From Marinobacterium marinum (lineage in GTDB: Bacteria > Pseudomonadota > Gammaproteobacteria > Pseudomonadales > Balneatricaceae): a DNA stretch of 64,000 nucleotides. How positions within the stretch are numbered: position 1 is the stretch's first letter; every line of letters begins with the position of its first letter. Below are positions 44,385 to 53,822 of this stretch, one piece after another. The notes under the pieces are model-generated. The model was not told the DNA's origin. It was given only the letters and a program-made list of their open reading frames with translations, and did no database searches. The position numbers and the translations under genes are program-made. Where the stretch lies: positions 62,001 to 126,000 of the forward strand of contig NZ_JACEMT010000055.1 of the NCBI RefSeq assembly GCF_013868415.1. Direction: 5' to 3'.

Positions 44385-45549
44385 GTCGGGAATCTCCGTT
44401 TGGCTGGGGCAGGGCGTTGGCAATTCGGTTCATGTAGCCGCTGAAAACTTCCATGTAACGGGGAATCGGGATCAGGAAGGCGTCGTGTCCTTGAGGCGCA
44501 TCGATTTCGGCGTAGCTGACCGACTTGCCGGCGGCGATCAATCCGTCCACCAGTTCGCGTGAGCGCTCCGGCGAAAAGCGCCAGTCGGTGGTGAATGAAA
44601 CGACCAGATATCGGCATTGCGCGGGTTCCAGTGCGGCCGCGAGATCGTGGCCCTGCTCACCGGCCGGATCGAAGTAATCCAGTGCCTTGGTCATCAGCAG
44701 GTAGGTATTGGCATCGAACGAAGAGGAAAAACGCTCGCCCTGATACTGCAGATAAGACTCCACCTCGAACTGCGGGTTGAAGTCGAAACTGAGCTTGCCG
44801 TCTTTCAGTTCGCGGCCGAACTTGTCACGCATGCCGTCATCGGACAGATAGGTGATATGGCCAACCATGCGGGCCAGCATCAGGCCGGTACGGGGCACAG
44901 TGTCGTGTTCGTAGTAGTGGCCGTCGTGGAACTCGGGGTCCTTGCTGATCGCCTGGCGGGCGACTTCGTTGAAGGCGATGTTCTGGGCACTGAGCTTGGC
45001 GGCTGATGCGATCACGACACAGTGCTGCAAGCGTTCGGGATAGCTGATGGACCATTGCAGGGCCTGCATGCCTCCCAGGCTGCCGCCGACCACGGCAGCC
45101 CAGCGGTCGATGCCGAGGTGGTCGGCCAGCAGAGCCTGGCTGTGTACCCAGTCGAGTACGGTCAAAATCGGGAAGTCGGGACCATAGGGTTTGCCGGTTT
45201 CGGGGTTCGGCGTGTTGGGACCGGTGGAACCGTGACAGCCGCCCAGATTGTTGACGCCGACCACAAAAAAGCGATTGGTATCGATGGCCTTGCCGGGGCC
45301 GATGGCGGAATCCCACCAGCCCGGTTTACGCTCGTCCATGCTGTGGTAACCGGCAACATGATGATGGCCGGACAGGGCGTGGCAGATCAGAATGGCGTTG
45401 GAGCGGTCCGCGTTGAGTTCACCGTAGGTCTCGATCATCAGATCCCAGCTGCGCAGCGTACGGCCGCAGCTCAGCTCCAGTGGGTGGTCGAAATGGATAC
45501 ACTCGGGGCTGACCAGCCCCACGCAGTCGTCGGGAATTACAGCAGGCAT
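44374..45549 (-). CDS. metX: Homoserine O-acyltransferase MetX
   Basis: Activates homoserine for methionine synthesis. The 391-residue alpha/beta hydrolase has nucleophile S157 in [13 protein letters not shown] and the final catalytic His in PQGHDAF; DHGI-type aspartate regions lie between. It also has [14 protein letters not shown] and [17 protein letters not shown], typical of MetX. In metXW organisms such as Pseudomonas the enzyme uses succinyl-CoA; acetyl-CoA use is common elsewhere, so the donor is not certain. The ATG at 45549 starts like Pseudomonas MetX. A 129-base leader without a gene precedes it. Confidence 0.95.
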   Translation of the reverse strand: MPAVIPDDCVGLVSPECIHFDHPLELSCGRTLRSWDLMIETYGELNADRSNAILICHALSGHHHVAGYHSMDERKPGWWDSAIGPGKAIDTNRFFVVGVNNLGGCHGSTGPNTPNPETGKPYGPDFPILTVLDWVHSQALLADHLGIDRWAAVVGGSLGGMQALQWSISYPERLQHCVVIASAAKLSAQNIAFNEVARQAISKDPEFHDGHYYEHDTVPRTGLMLARMVGHITYLSDDGMRDKFGRELKDGKLSFDFNPQFEVESYLQYQGERFSSSFDANTYLLMTKALDYFDPAGEQGHDLAAALEPAQCRYLVVSFTTDWRFSPERSRELVDGLIAAGKSVSYAEIDAPQGHDAFLIPIPRYMEVFSGYMNRIANALPQPNGDSRHAR

Positions 45550-45678
45550 GGTGGTTCTCACTCGTCAGGATGCAGGAAGGAATGGAATGGTGTCGGCACA
45601 CCTCGGTTCGAGCATCACATGTCGTAGTGCAACACCCGGCAGAGCATCAGAAACCTGGCTGTAAACAACGTGGTATCC

Positions 45679-45978
45679 CTATTCGTTCGTTGAAAGCGCG
45701 AGCCCGTCCGGCAGTTTGGCCGGTGCGTGGATACGCACCCGCTTCTCCCGCCCCAGCTCGCCGCTGATGATACTGACATCGCGTTTGGCGACGCCGAAAG
45801 TCTTGGCCAGAAACTTGACCAGTGCGGCATTGGCCCGCCCCTCAATGGGCGGTGCCGCGATACGGATCTTAACACTGTCACCATGCAGCCCGGAAATTTC
45901 GTCACGGGACGCCTTGGGCTGCAGGTGGCAGCGCAGGATCAGGTCTTCGTCCTGCCAGCTATAGTAGGGCGCACTCAT
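45679..45978 (-). CDS. DUF167 / YggU-family protein
   Basis: A 99-residue small protein. It has the DUF167 core LILRCHLQPKASRDEISGLHGD, IRIAAPPIEGRANAALVKFLAKTFGVAKRDV and ISGELGREKRVRI. The role is unknown across the family. The ATG at 45978 lies one base past the yggT stop; a TTG further upstream would overlap yggT. The yggU-yggT-proC-yggS order is conserved in gammaproteobacteria and suggests a shared transcript. Confidence 0.9.
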   Translation of the reverse strand: MSAPYYSWQDEDLILRCHLQPKASRDEISGLHGDSVKIRIAAPPIEGRANAALVKFLAKTFGVAKRDVSIISGELGREKRVRIHAPAKLPDGLALSTNE

Positions 45979-45979
45979 A

Positions 45980-46543
45980 TCAGATGACAACGAGTGCGCT
46001 CAGGTAGCCCTGCACGATCTGGATCAGCAGGAAGATCAGAATCGGCGACAGGTCCAGCCCGCCAATGGGCGGGATGACCTTGCGAGCCAGCGCAAACAGC
46101 GGCTCGCTCAGCTGCAACAGAAGCTGCGGGGCCGGATGATAGCTGTCCGGCGCGATCCAGCTGATGATCACGGCACCCAGTGTCGCCCAGAAGTAGATCG
46201 TTAACAGAGTATTGAGAGTACCCGCCAATGAGAAGATCAGCAGGTGCAACGGACTGATCGAGCCGCCCGCCGATGCAAACATGGGCGACATCTTGATCAA
46301 TACCAGAATCGCAATCGCCTTGACCGCCAGCGCCACGATCAGGGTGGCGAAGTCGAAGCGGCCTTTGGGACGCAGTACTCGCTGCAGCGGGCCCACAATG
46401 GGCTGGGTCAGGCGAACGACGGATTGAGAGATCGGGTTGTAGTAGTCGGCCTGCGAAAGTTGCAGCGCAAAGCGCATCAGCAGCAGGAAGGAGAGAATGC
46501 CTCCGGCCAGACTGATAATCAGAGTAATCGGGTCCTGTTCCAT
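45980..46543 (-). CDS. YggT-family inner-membrane protein
   Basis: A 187-residue integral membrane protein with two repeats of the YggT domain. Each contains a conserved motif, NPISQSVVRLTQPIVGPLQRVL and ILIKMS-type helices in the first, APQLLLQLSEPLFALARKVIPP in the second. The family has been linked to osmotic shock tolerance and cell-surface processes, but the mechanism is unknown. It lies between proC and yggU in the conserved cluster. Confidence 0.9.
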   Translation of the reverse strand: MEQDPITLIISLAGGILSFLLLMRFALQLSQADYYNPISQSVVRLTQPIVGPLQRVLRPKGRFDFATLIVALAVKAIAILVLIKMSPMFASAGGSISPLHLLIFSLAGTLNTLLTIYFWATLGAVIISWIAPDSYHPAPQLLLQLSEPLFALARKVIPPIGGLDLSPILIFLLIQIVQGYLSALVVI

Positions 46544-46569
46544 GATCGGTCCTGTCGGCAGATGGATCG

Positions 46570-47397
46570 TCAGTCTTTACACAGTTCAACGGCCAGCTCG
46601 ACCGAGCGGTCGCGGCAGGCGGTCAGTGCGGTTTCCACCAGAGCTTCAAAGCCGCCGGCCTGGAAGCTGTTGATGGCGCGTTCAGTGGTGCCATTGGGCG
46701 AGGTGACACGGCGGCGCAGCTCGGCGGCGTCCACATCACTGCTGCTGGCCATGCGGGCTGCGCCCAGCGCGGTTTGCAAGGTCAGCTCACGGGCCGTGGC
46801 TTCGCTCAGGCCCAGCTTGATGCCGGCCGCCGTCATCGCTTCCATCATCAGGAAGTAGTAGGCGGGGCCCGAACCGGATACGGCCGTCACGGCATCCAGC
46901 TCAGCTTCGCTCTGGACCCACAGGGCAATCCCCACAGCCTGGAGGACCTGTGTGGCCTGCTCCCGCTGTACGGCGTTGACACGGTTGTTGGCAAACAGAC
47001 CGCTGGCACCGGTTTGCACCAGCGACGGCGTGTTGGGCATGCAGCGTACGATGGCCGCATTGCCGCCCAGCCAACGATCCAGTGCGTCCAGACCGATTCC
47101 GGCGGCAATGGATACGAACAGTGGCTGATGTGTACTGGCGGCCGGGGCCAGATCGGTCGCGACAGCCTGCATGATCTGCGGTTTGACCGCCAGCACGACC
47201 AGATCAGCGGCGGCAACGGCGGCGTTGTTGTCGGTGGTGGTGTTCAGGCCCTGGGCCGCCAGGTCGTCCAGACGGGCAGCATCCGGCTCGGCCGCCCAGA
47301 TGTTCTGTGGCGCGAAGCCGTTCTCGAGCAGACCGCCAATGATGGCGCGGGCCATGTTACCGGCACCGATGAAGGCGACGACGGGATGTTGGCTCAT
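46570..47397 (-). CDS. proC: Pyrroline-5-carboxylate reductase ProC
   Basis: NADPH-dependent last step of proline synthesis. The 275-residue product has a Rossmann motif FIGAGNMARAIIGGLLENG, the NADP region VLAVKPQIMQAV and the substrate-binding C-terminus with VTAVSGSGPAYYFLMMEAM and VTSPNGTTERAI. The ATG at 47397 matches the family start; 7 further codons are open upstream. It follows yggS by 17 bases. Confidence 0.97.
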   Translation of the reverse strand: MSQHPVVAFIGAGNMARAIIGGLLENGFAPQNIWAAEPDAARLDDLAAQGLNTTTDNNAAVAAADLVVLAVKPQIMQAVATDLAPAASTHQPLFVSIAAGIGLDALDRWLGGNAAIVRCMPNTPSLVQTGASGLFANNRVNAVQREQATQVLQAVGIALWVQSEAELDAVTAVSGSGPAYYFLMMEAMTAAGIKLGLSEATARELTLQTALGAARMASSSDVDAAELRRRVTSPNGTTERAINSFQAGGFEALVETALTACRDRSVELAVELCKD

Positions 47398-47414
47398 GGT
47401 TGGACTCCTGTGAA

Positions 47415-48134
47415 TCATGCGTTAGGGGTGGCCGGGGTGTCGGCACCGGGGGTGGCATAGGTGCGGGGGCCGAACAGGGCGGTGCCGACGCGGACCAGCG
47501 TAGCGCCTTCGGCGATGGCCGCTTCCAGATCGCCGGACATGCCCATCGACAGAGTGTCCAGCTGCGGCAGTTCGGACTGGAGTGTTTCCAGTTGTGTACG
47601 CACCTGAGCAAAGGTGTGGCGCTGTTGCTGCGGATCGGTTGCCGCTGCAGGGATCGCCATCAGACCACGCAAACGCAGCCCTGGCAAGGCGTCGACGGCT
47701 CGAGCCAGCTCGGGCAGCTCCTCGACGGAACAGCCGGACTTGCTGGCTTCGCTGCTGATGTTGACCTGCAGGCAGACATTCAGCGGCAGCCGATCTGCCG
47801 GGCGCTGTTCGGACAGGCGCCGAGCGATCTTGAGGCGATCGACGCTGTGTACCCAGTCGAACCGCTCGGCGATGGCACGGGTCTTGTTTGATTGAATGGG
47901 GCCAATGAAGTGCCATTCCAGCGGCAGGTCCTGCAGGGCGTCGATCTTGTCCAGTGCTTCCTGCAAGTAGTTTTCGCCAAAGGCGGCCTGACCGCAGGCG
48001 TACAGCTGGCGAATTTCATTCGCATTCCGGGTCTTGCTGACGGCCAGCAATTGAACGCTTTCGGGCGCTCGTCCACAGTCGCGGCAGGCATGCGATATCT
48101 GCCGGCGAACCTTGTCATACTTGTCTGCTAACAT
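47415..48134 (-). CDS. YggS/PLPBP-family pyridoxal phosphate homeostasis protein
   Basis: A 239-residue monomeric TIM-barrel protein that binds PLP but has no known catalytic activity. The PLP lysine is K34 in LLAVSKTRNANEI. Other family segments are GENYLQEALDKIDAL, WHFIGPIQSNKTRAIAERFDWVHSVD and LSMGMSGDLEAAIAEGATLVRVG. Loss in E. coli disturbs vitamin B6 and amino acid pools. It is divergent from pilT, with 97 bases between starts. A GTG two codons upstream is an alternative start. Confidence 0.95.
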   Translation of the reverse strand: MLADKYDKVRRQISHACRDCGRAPESVQLLAVSKTRNANEIRQLYACGQAAFGENYLQEALDKIDALQDLPLEWHFIGPIQSNKTRAIAERFDWVHSVDRLKIARRLSEQRPADRLPLNVCLQVNISSEASKSGCSVEELPELARAVDALPGLRLRGLMAIPAAATDPQQQRHTFAQVRTQLETLQSELPQLDTLSMGMSGDLEAAIAEGATLVRVGTALFGPRTYATPGADTPATPNA

Positions 48135-48231
48135 AATCACCCATGAATACTGACGGCTGTCATTGGCACGTTATGCCTATTCTGCTAGAACAGTAAAGTT
48201 TAATGGAAGCTGCTTCGGATCTCGACTGCTT

Positions 48232-49266
48232 ATGGATATTACAGAACTTTTGTCATTCGCTGTGCAACAGGGTGCCTCCGACTTGCATCTGACGGCCGGC
48301 ATGCCTCCCATGATCCGTGTCGACGGCGATGTGAGGCGTATTAAACTCCCGGCGCTGGGCCACAAACAGGTACACACGCTTGTCTACGATATTATGAATG
48401 ACAGGCAGCGCAAGGAGTATGAAGAGAATTTCGAAGCGGATTTCTCGTTCGAGGTGCCCAAGCTGGCCCGTTTCCGTGTCAACGCCTTCAACCAGCACCG
48501 TGGTGCGGCGGCGGTGTTTCGTACGGTACCGAGCAAGGTACTGACCATGGAAGACCTGGACATGGGCAAGGTGTTCCGGGACCTGTCCGAGCAGGCGCGA
48601 GGACTGGTGCTGGTCACGGGCCCGACCGGTTCAGGCAAGAGCACCACCCTGGCGGCGATGATCGACTATGTGAACGATACCCGTTCGGATCATATCCTGA
48701 CCATCGAAGACCCGATCGAGTTTGTGCACGAAAGCAAGAAATGCCTGATCAACCAGCGTGAAGTCCACCGTGATACACACAGCTTCTCCAACGCCCTGCG
48801 TTCGGCGTTGCGTGAAGACCCGGACGTCATTCTGGTGGGCGAGATGCGAGATCTGGAAACCATCCGGCTGGCACTGACCGCAGCGGAAACCGGTCACCTG
48901 GTGTTTGGAACCCTGCATACCACCTCGGCGGCGAAGACCATTGACCGTATCATCGACGTGTTCCCGGCGGCCGAGAAGGGCATGGTGCGTTCCATGCTGT
49001 CGGAATCGCTGCAGGGCGTTATTTCCCAGACACTGTTGAAGCGAATGAAGGGCGGTCGTGTGGCCGCGCATGAAATCATGATCGGCACCCCGGCGGTGCG
49101 AAACCTGATTCGTGAAGACAAGGTTGCCCAGATGTATTCGGCAATTCAGACCGGTGCCGCCTATGGCATGAAAACACTGGACCAGTCATTGAGCGAGCTG
49201 TTGCACAAAGGCATCATCTCCAAGGAACTGGCCCGTGAAAAAGCGAAAAACCCCACCGCCTTTTAA
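48232..49266 (+). CDS. pilT: Type IV pilus retraction ATPase PilT
   Basis: Hexameric motor that depolymerises type IV pili and powers twitching motility and DNA uptake. The 344-residue length matches Pseudomonas PilT. Walker A is GPTGSGKS (130-137), Walker B region DPDVILVGEMRD, His-box TAAETGHLVFGTLHTT. The C-terminal AVRNLIRE matches the retraction-specific AIRNLIRE motif. The ATG at 48232 gives the standard MDITELL start. pilU follows after a short gap. Confidence 0.97.
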   Translation: MDITELLSFAVQQGASDLHLTAGMPPMIRVDGDVRRIKLPALGHKQVHTLVYDIMNDRQRKEYEENFEADFSFEVPKLARFRVNAFNQHRGAAAVFRTVPSKVLTMEDLDMGKVFRDLSEQARGLVLVTGPTGSGKSTTLAAMIDYVNDTRSDHILTIEDPIEFVHESKKCLINQREVHRDTHSFSNALRSALREDPDVILVGEMRDLETIRLALTAAETGHLVFGTLHTTSAAKTIDRIIDVFPAAEKGMVRSMLSESLQGVISQTLLKRMKGGRVAAHEIMIGTPAVRNLIREDKVAQMYSAIQTGAAYGMKTLDQSLSELLHKGIISKELAREKAKNPTAF

Positions 49267-49290
49267 GGTTGGATGAAACAGGAGTACACA

Positions 49291-50460
49291 GTGGATTTTA
49301 CCCAACTTTTGAAAGTCATGGTGGACCGTGGCGCGTCCGACCTGTTCGTGACGGCGGGTGCGGCTCCGTCGATCAAGGTGGACGGCACCATTCGACCGCT
49401 GACCAAGGAAACGCTGAAACCGAGCCAGACGCGGGCACTGGTGTACAGCACAATGAACGACAAGCAACTGGCCGAGTTTGAAGGCACCAACGAGTGCAAC
49501 TTTGCCATCAGTGCACCGGGCATTGGCCGTTTCCGTGTCAGCGCGTTCATGCAGCGCAACACGCCGGGCATGGTGCTGCGTTCGATCAACAGCCATATCC
49601 CGAGTATGGATGAGCTGAATTTGCCGCCGGTTCTGCGTGACCTGTCGATGACCAAGCGCGGCCTGATTCTGTTCGTCGGTGGCACCTCGACCGGTAAGTC
49701 GACCTCGCTGGCTTCCATGATCGACTACCGCAACGCCAACCATGCCGGCCACATTATTACGGTCGAAGACCCGATCGAGTATGTGCACAACCACAAGAAG
49801 AGCATCATTACCCAGCGTGAAGTGGGGATCGATACCGAATCCTTTGAGGTTGCGTTGAAGAATACGCTGCGTCAGGCACCGGACGTGATCCTGATGGGGG
49901 AGATTCGCTCCGCCGATACCATGAAATACGCATTGGCCTTTGCGGAAACCGGCCACCTCTGTCTGGCCACGCTGCACGCGAACAATGCCAACCAGGCACT
50001 GGACCGTATCATCTCCTTCTTTGGACCTGAGCATCATGATCAGATCTGGATGGACATGTCATTGAACCTGAAGGCAATCGTGGCGCAGCAGCTGCTGCCG
50101 ACCGTTGATGGCAAGGGGCGTCGAGCGGCCATCGAGGTGATGATCAATACACCATTGATTCAGGACCATGTCCGCAAGGGCGAGGTGCACGAAATCAAGG
50201 AAGTGATCAAGAAGTCTACCAACCTGGGGATGCAAACCTTTGACCAGGCGCTGTTCGCCCTGTATCGCGATGGCATCATTTCTTACGAGGTGGCGCTGTC
50301 ACATGCCGACTCGGCCAACGACCTGCGCCTGATGATCAAGCTGGATGATGAAACCAGCAAGAAGGCCGATGCTCAGGAAACAGACCTGCCGAGCTTCACG
50401 CTGCAGGACGAGGACGACAACCTCAACCTGTCCGGCGAGTTGAACGTCAGGCAGATGTAA
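49291..50460 (+). CDS. pilU: Type IV pilus retraction accessory ATPase PilU
   Basis: PilT-dependent motor that adds force to pilus retraction. From the GTG at 49291 the product is about 390 residues and starts DFTQLLKVMVDRGASDLFVT, matching Pseudomonas PilU; AGGAG lies 7 bases upstream. An in-frame ATG at 49273 with AAGG is the alternative. Walker A is GGTSTGKS; the Walker B region is APDVILMGEIRS and the His-box is FAETGHLCLATLHANN. It lacks an AIRNLIRE match. A strong terminator follows. Confidence 0.95.
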   Translation: MDFTQLLKVMVDRGASDLFVTAGAAPSIKVDGTIRPLTKETLKPSQTRALVYSTMNDKQLAEFEGTNECNFAISAPGIGRFRVSAFMQRNTPGMVLRSINSHIPSMDELNLPPVLRDLSMTKRGLILFVGGTSTGKSTSLASMIDYRNANHAGHIITVEDPIEYVHNHKKSIITQREVGIDTESFEVALKNTLRQAPDVILMGEIRSADTMKYALAFAETGHLCLATLHANNANQALDRIISFFGPEHHDQIWMDMSLNLKAIVAQQLLPTVDGKGRRAAIEVMINTPLIQDHVRKGEVHEIKEVIKKSTNLGMQTFDQALFALYRDGIISYEVALSHADSANDLRLMIKLDDETSKKADAQETDLPSFTLQDEDDNLNLSGELNVRQM

Positions 50461-50485
50461 GCGTCGGGTACGGCGATCGGTTCAA

Positions 50486-50516
50486 AAAAGGGCGGCTCTT
50501 GCGGGGCCGCCCTTTT
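50486..50516. terminator. Bidirectional intrinsic terminator between pilU and pyrC'
   Basis: AAAAGGGCGGC pairs with GCCGCCCTTTT around a 9-base loop, with A- and T-runs on both sides. It can end both the pilTU transcript and the leftward pyrimidine-side transcript. Confidence 0.92.
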
Positions 50517-50543
50517 GCGTAGGTCGTGGTGGTGCTGTCAGCA

Positions 50544-51818
50544 TCAGCGGCGGAACACGATACGTCCGTCCATCAGGGTGGCATTGACCTGACCCTTCAG
50601 GGTCTGGCCCAGGAAGGGCGTGTTCTTGCCGGCCGACCGCAGTGCTTCGGGTGTCAGTGTCCACTCGGCAGCGGGGTCGAAGATGCAGATGTCCGCCTGG
50701 GAGCCGATTTCCAGCGTGCCGGCATCAATGTCCAGAATCCGGGCTGGTGCGGCGGTCAGCGTCTCGATCAGCTGCGGCAACTCGATCAGCTGCTGTTCCA
50801 CCAGCGACAGGCTCAGGGGCAGCAGGGTTTCCAGACCACTCATGCCGGGCTCGGTTGCCGCGAAGGGGGCCTGCTTGGCAATCGGGTCGTGGGGCTGGTG
50901 ATCCGAGCAGATCGCCGTAATCGTTCCCGTGACCAGGCCCTGCCGCAGTCCGGCGCGATCCAGCGGGCTGCGCAGGGGCGGTTGCAGATGATAGGCCGAA
51001 TTAAAGCCGTTAACGCACTCGTCGGTCAGCAGCAGGTTCTGGATCGTCACGTCTGCAGTGACCTGCAGGCCGCGTTCGCGAGCCGCTTCGATCAGGCGCA
51101 CCGAGCGTTCACAGGACAGCTGGCCGAAATGGGCACGGACACCGGTCTGTTCGACCAGCAGCAGGCAGCGGGAAACCTCAATGGTTTCAGCGGTTTCCGG
51201 GATGCCGACCAGGCCCAGTCGGGTGGAGGTGGTGTCATCATGCATGCAGCCGTTACCGGCCAGAGCGTTGTCCTGAGCCTGGAAAACCACCAGCAGATCA
51301 TGGGTCGCTGCATATTCAAGACAGCGCAGCAGGGTCTGGCTGTTGTGGATGGCGTTGCGCATATTGGTGAAGGCTACGCAGCCGGAGCTGGCCAGTCCGT
51401 GCAGGGGAGCCAGTTGTTCGCCTGCCAGCCCCTGGGTCAGGGCGCCCATGGGTAGCACGCGGGCAAAGCCGAGATCGGCAGCACGGTCCTGAATCAGTTC
51501 GGCGACGGCTGCGGTTTCCACGATCGGGCGAGTGTCCGGTGTTACGACCAGGGTGGTGATGCCACCGGCGACGGCCGCCGCGGTTTCGCTGGCGATGGTG
51601 CCCTTCTGGGTGAAACCGGGCTCGCGCAGATTGGTGCAGAGGTCGATCAGGCCGGGGCAAACCACCTGATCCCGGGCATCGATCACCTCGTCGGCGACGA
51701 ATTCCTCGGGTGCCTGGCCCAGCGCGACAATGGTGCCATCCTGCACATAGAGGTCGGCAACTTCGTCCCAGTGCTGGGTCGGGTCGATGACGCGGCCGCC
51801 CTGAATCACGATATTCAT
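50544..51818 (-). CDS. pyrC': Dihydroorotase-like PyrC' (probably non-catalytic partner of PyrB)
   Basis: A 424-residue amidohydrolase-fold protein, the length of the inactive PyrC' subunit of Pseudomonas aspartate transcarbamoylase. The first metal motif of active dihydroorotases, D-x-H-x-H-x-R, is here [10 protein letters not shown] (within [14 protein letters not shown]), so both metal histidines are gone. The later lysine (FTQKG), histidine (RAHFGQL) and aspartate (CSDHQPHD) regions remain. It most likely has a structural role, holding PyrB in an active dodecamer. The start overlaps the pyrB stop (ATGA). A separate active dihydroorotase gene would be expected elsewhere in the genome. Confidence 0.93.
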   Translation of the reverse strand: MNIVIQGGRVIDPTQHWDEVADLYVQDGTIVALGQAPEEFVADEVIDARDQVVCPGLIDLCTNLREPGFTQKGTIASETAAAVAGGITTLVVTPDTRPIVETAAVAELIQDRAADLGFARVLPMGALTQGLAGEQLAPLHGLASSGCVAFTNMRNAIHNSQTLLRCLEYAATHDLLVVFQAQDNALAGNGCMHDDTTSTRLGLVGIPETAETIEVSRCLLLVEQTGVRAHFGQLSCERSVRLIEAARERGLQVTADVTIQNLLLTDECVNGFNSAYHLQPPLRSPLDRAGLRQGLVTGTITAICSDHQPHDPIAKQAPFAATEPGMSGLETLLPLSLSLVEQQLIELPQLIETLTAAPARILDIDAGTLEIGSQADICIFDPAAEWTLTPEALRSAGKNTPFLGQTLKGQVNATLMDGRIVFRR

Positions 51819-52822
51819 GCCTGCTCCTCCTGAATCAACTCTTCGCGCTGGGACAGCTGGCCACTCATGGCCTTGGACATCACCGCCATGCGTACCGCGA
51901 TGCCGTTGGTGACCTGATCAAGAATCAGGGAACGCGGACCATCCGCAACTTCGGACTCGATTTCGACACCGCGGTTGATCGGCCCGGGGTGCATGACCAC
52001 GGCATCCGGTTTGGCATAGGCCAGCTTGTCGCGGTTGAGGCCGTACAGCTTGTAGAACTCGGACTCGTTGGGCAGCAGGGCGCTTTGCATGCGTTCCTTT
52101 TGCAGGCGAAGCATCATGATGACGTCCACATCGCGCAGGCCGGGGGTCATTTCGGTATACACCTTGACGCCGAGGGCCTCGATATGACGCGGCAGCAGGG
52201 TCTTGGGCGCGATCACACGGATTTCGCCGACCCCAAGGGTGCGCAGGGCATGGATCTGGGAGCGGGCGACGCGGGAATGCAGAATATCGCCGACAATGGC
52301 GACGGTCAGGGGCTCGAAGGCACCTTTGTGGCGTCGAATTGTCAGCATGTCCAGCATCGCCTGGGTCGGGTGGGCGTGACGGCCATCCCCGGCGTTGATC
52401 ACGGCCACGTTCGGGGTGACATGCTGGGCGATGAAGTGTGCCGCACCGCTGTCGGCGTGGCGCACCACGAACATGTCGGAGTGCATCGCTTCCAGCGTCA
52501 TCAGGGTGTCTTTCAGCGTTTCGCCTTTCTTGGTCGAGGAGGTGTTGATATTCAGATTCAACACGTCCGCGGACAGGCGCTTGGCGGCCAGCTCGAAGGT
52601 GGACAGCGTACGCGTGCTGTTTTCGAAAAACAGGTTGGCTACGGTTTTGCCTCGCAGCAGGGGGACCTTCTTGACCTGCTGTTGGCTCATGTCGACGAAC
52701 GAATCGGCGGTATCAAGAATTTCGGTCAGCAGTTCGCGTGGCAGACCTTCAATGGTCAGGAAATGGCGCAACTGCCCGTCGGGTGTCAGTTGAATTGCGT
52801 TCGGGTCGGTAGCCTCAAACAT
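51815..52822 (-). CDS. pyrB: Aspartate carbamoyltransferase catalytic chain PyrB
   Basis: First committed step of pyrimidine synthesis. The 335-residue product matches the Pseudomonas-type enzyme, with an N-terminal extension of about 30 residues that in Pseudomonas carries the nucleotide inhibition site. The carbamoyl-phosphate motif is [13 protein letters not shown], where the residue after STRT is Leu rather than the Arg of E. coli. [12 protein letters not shown] and [10 protein letters not shown] are intact. No pyrI regulatory gene is present; pyrC' follows by ATGA overlap, and pyrR precedes it by 20 bases. Confidence 0.97.
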   Translation of the reverse strand: MFEATDPNAIQLTPDGQLRHFLTIEGLPRELLTEILDTADSFVDMSQQQVKKVPLLRGKTVANLFFENSTRTLSTFELAAKRLSADVLNLNINTSSTKKGETLKDTLMTLEAMHSDMFVVRHADSGAAHFIAQHVTPNVAVINAGDGRHAHPTQAMLDMLTIRRHKGAFEPLTVAIVGDILHSRVARSQIHALRTLGVGEIRVIAPKTLLPRHIEALGVKVYTEMTPGLRDVDVIMMLRLQKERMQSALLPNESEFYKLYGLNRDKLAYAKPDAVVMHPGPINRGVEIESEVADGPRSLILDQVTNGIAVRMAVMSKAMSGQLSQREELIQEEQA

Positions 52823-52842
52823 GGTGGTATGCTCTTGTCGTT

Positions 52843-53352
52843 TCAGTCACGCTGACGAATGGTCAGCGTCAGGGGGTCGGGGCCATTGAGTTTGACCAGC
52901 TGGTCGGGACCCAGCGCCAGGGTGCCGCCGATGACATCGGCCTGGATCGGCAGTTCGCGGCGCTGCAGGTCCAGCAGGGTAATCAGATTGACCGATGCGG
53001 GACGGCCGTAATCGAACAGCTCGTTCAGGGCTGCTCGAATGGTACGGCCGCTCATGATCACGTCGTCCACCAGCAGAATATCGCGACCTTCGGTGGCGCA
53101 GGGCAGTTGTGTAGGTTGGACCTTGGGGTTCATACCCACCTGGGTGAAATCATCACGGTAGAAGCTGATGTCCAGAACGCCGAGGGGGCTGGTCAGCTCC
53201 AGTTGCCGGTGCAGTCGCTCCGCCAGCCAGACGCCACCGGTGCGTATCCCGATCATCAGCGGATCCTTGAGGTTGCGCTGGGTAATCAGAGCGCGGGTTT
53301 CGCCCGCCATTTTGTCGAGCAGTGCATCAACGCTCAGGGTGCCCGAGACCAT
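52843..53352 (-). CDS. pyrR: PyrR bifunctional pyrimidine regulator / uracil phosphoribosyltransferase
   Basis: A 169-residue PRTase-fold protein. The PRPP motif is [18 protein letters not shown]. Other family segments are [14 protein letters not shown] and [13 protein letters not shown]. In Bacillus PyrR controls pyr mRNA attenuation; in Pseudomonas relatives it is encoded before pyrB and its regulatory action is less clear. The ATG at 53352 lies inside ruvX (26-base overlap) and gives a normal length. I saw no attenuator between pyrR and pyrB, a gap of 20 bases. Confidence 0.95.
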   Translation of the reverse strand: MVSGTLSVDALLDKMAGETRALITQRNLKDPLMIGIRTGGVWLAERLHRQLELTSPLGVLDISFYRDDFTQVGMNPKVQPTQLPCATEGRDILLVDDVIMSGRTIRAALNELFDYGRPASVNLITLLDLQRRELPIQADVIGGTLALGPDQLVKLNGPDPLTLTIRQRD

Positions 53353-53809
53353 AAATATCCTCCAGTCGGGTGTGGCTTGGAATACGGTCGGCACTGCCGA
53401 ACCAGTCTTCCAGAATCAGTTGGGCGGCAATGCCATCCACCGATTCCTGCTTGAAGTTGGTGCCGCCGCCGGCTTCCAGGTGAATGCGCTTGGCTTCGGC
53501 CGTGGTCAGGCGCTCGTCACTCAGAAAACAGGGCAGCTGATAGCGATCCTGGATGCGGTTGGCAAACTTGCGTGCCCGGCGAGCCATCTCGGAGATGGTG
53601 CCGTCCATATTGAGCGGAATGCCCACGACCAGAATATCCGGTTTCCATTGCGAGATGACGCGATCAAGTGCCTCCCAGTCGGGCATGCCGTCGCGGGCTC
53701 GGATGGGGTCAATCGGGTTGGCGCTGGCGGTCAGGCTTTGGCCGATCGCCAGGCCGATACGTGTTGTGCCGAAATCGAATCCCAGCACCAGTTGGGTGTC
53801 GCTGTTCAT
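53327..53809 (-). CDS. ruvX: RuvX/YqgF pre-16S rRNA nuclease (Holliday junction resolvase-like)
   Basis: A 160-residue RNase H-fold protein that helps mature the 5' end of 16S rRNA. The first strand [15 protein letters not shown] carries the catalytic aspartate. [20 protein letters not shown] and [11 protein letters not shown] supply further conserved residues, and a late [14 protein letters not shown] supplies the last aspartate. It overlaps pyrR at its 3' end and follows algH by 13 bases. Confidence 0.95.
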   Translation of the reverse strand: MNSDTQLVLGFDFGTTRIGLAIGQSLTASANPIDPIRARDGMPDWEALDRVISQWKPDILVVGIPLNMDGTISEMARRARKFANRIQDRYQLPCFLSDERLTTAEAKRIHLEAGGGTNFKQESVDGIAAQLILEDWFGSADRIPSHTRLEDIYGLGHPER

Positions 53810-53822
53810 CCAGTCGTTTCAA

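Noticed and set aside
48164-48170. TGGCACG as a sigma-54 -24 element before pilT
   Set aside because: The following GC is 2 bases too close for the required -24/-12 spacing, so it does not form a sigma-54 promoter.
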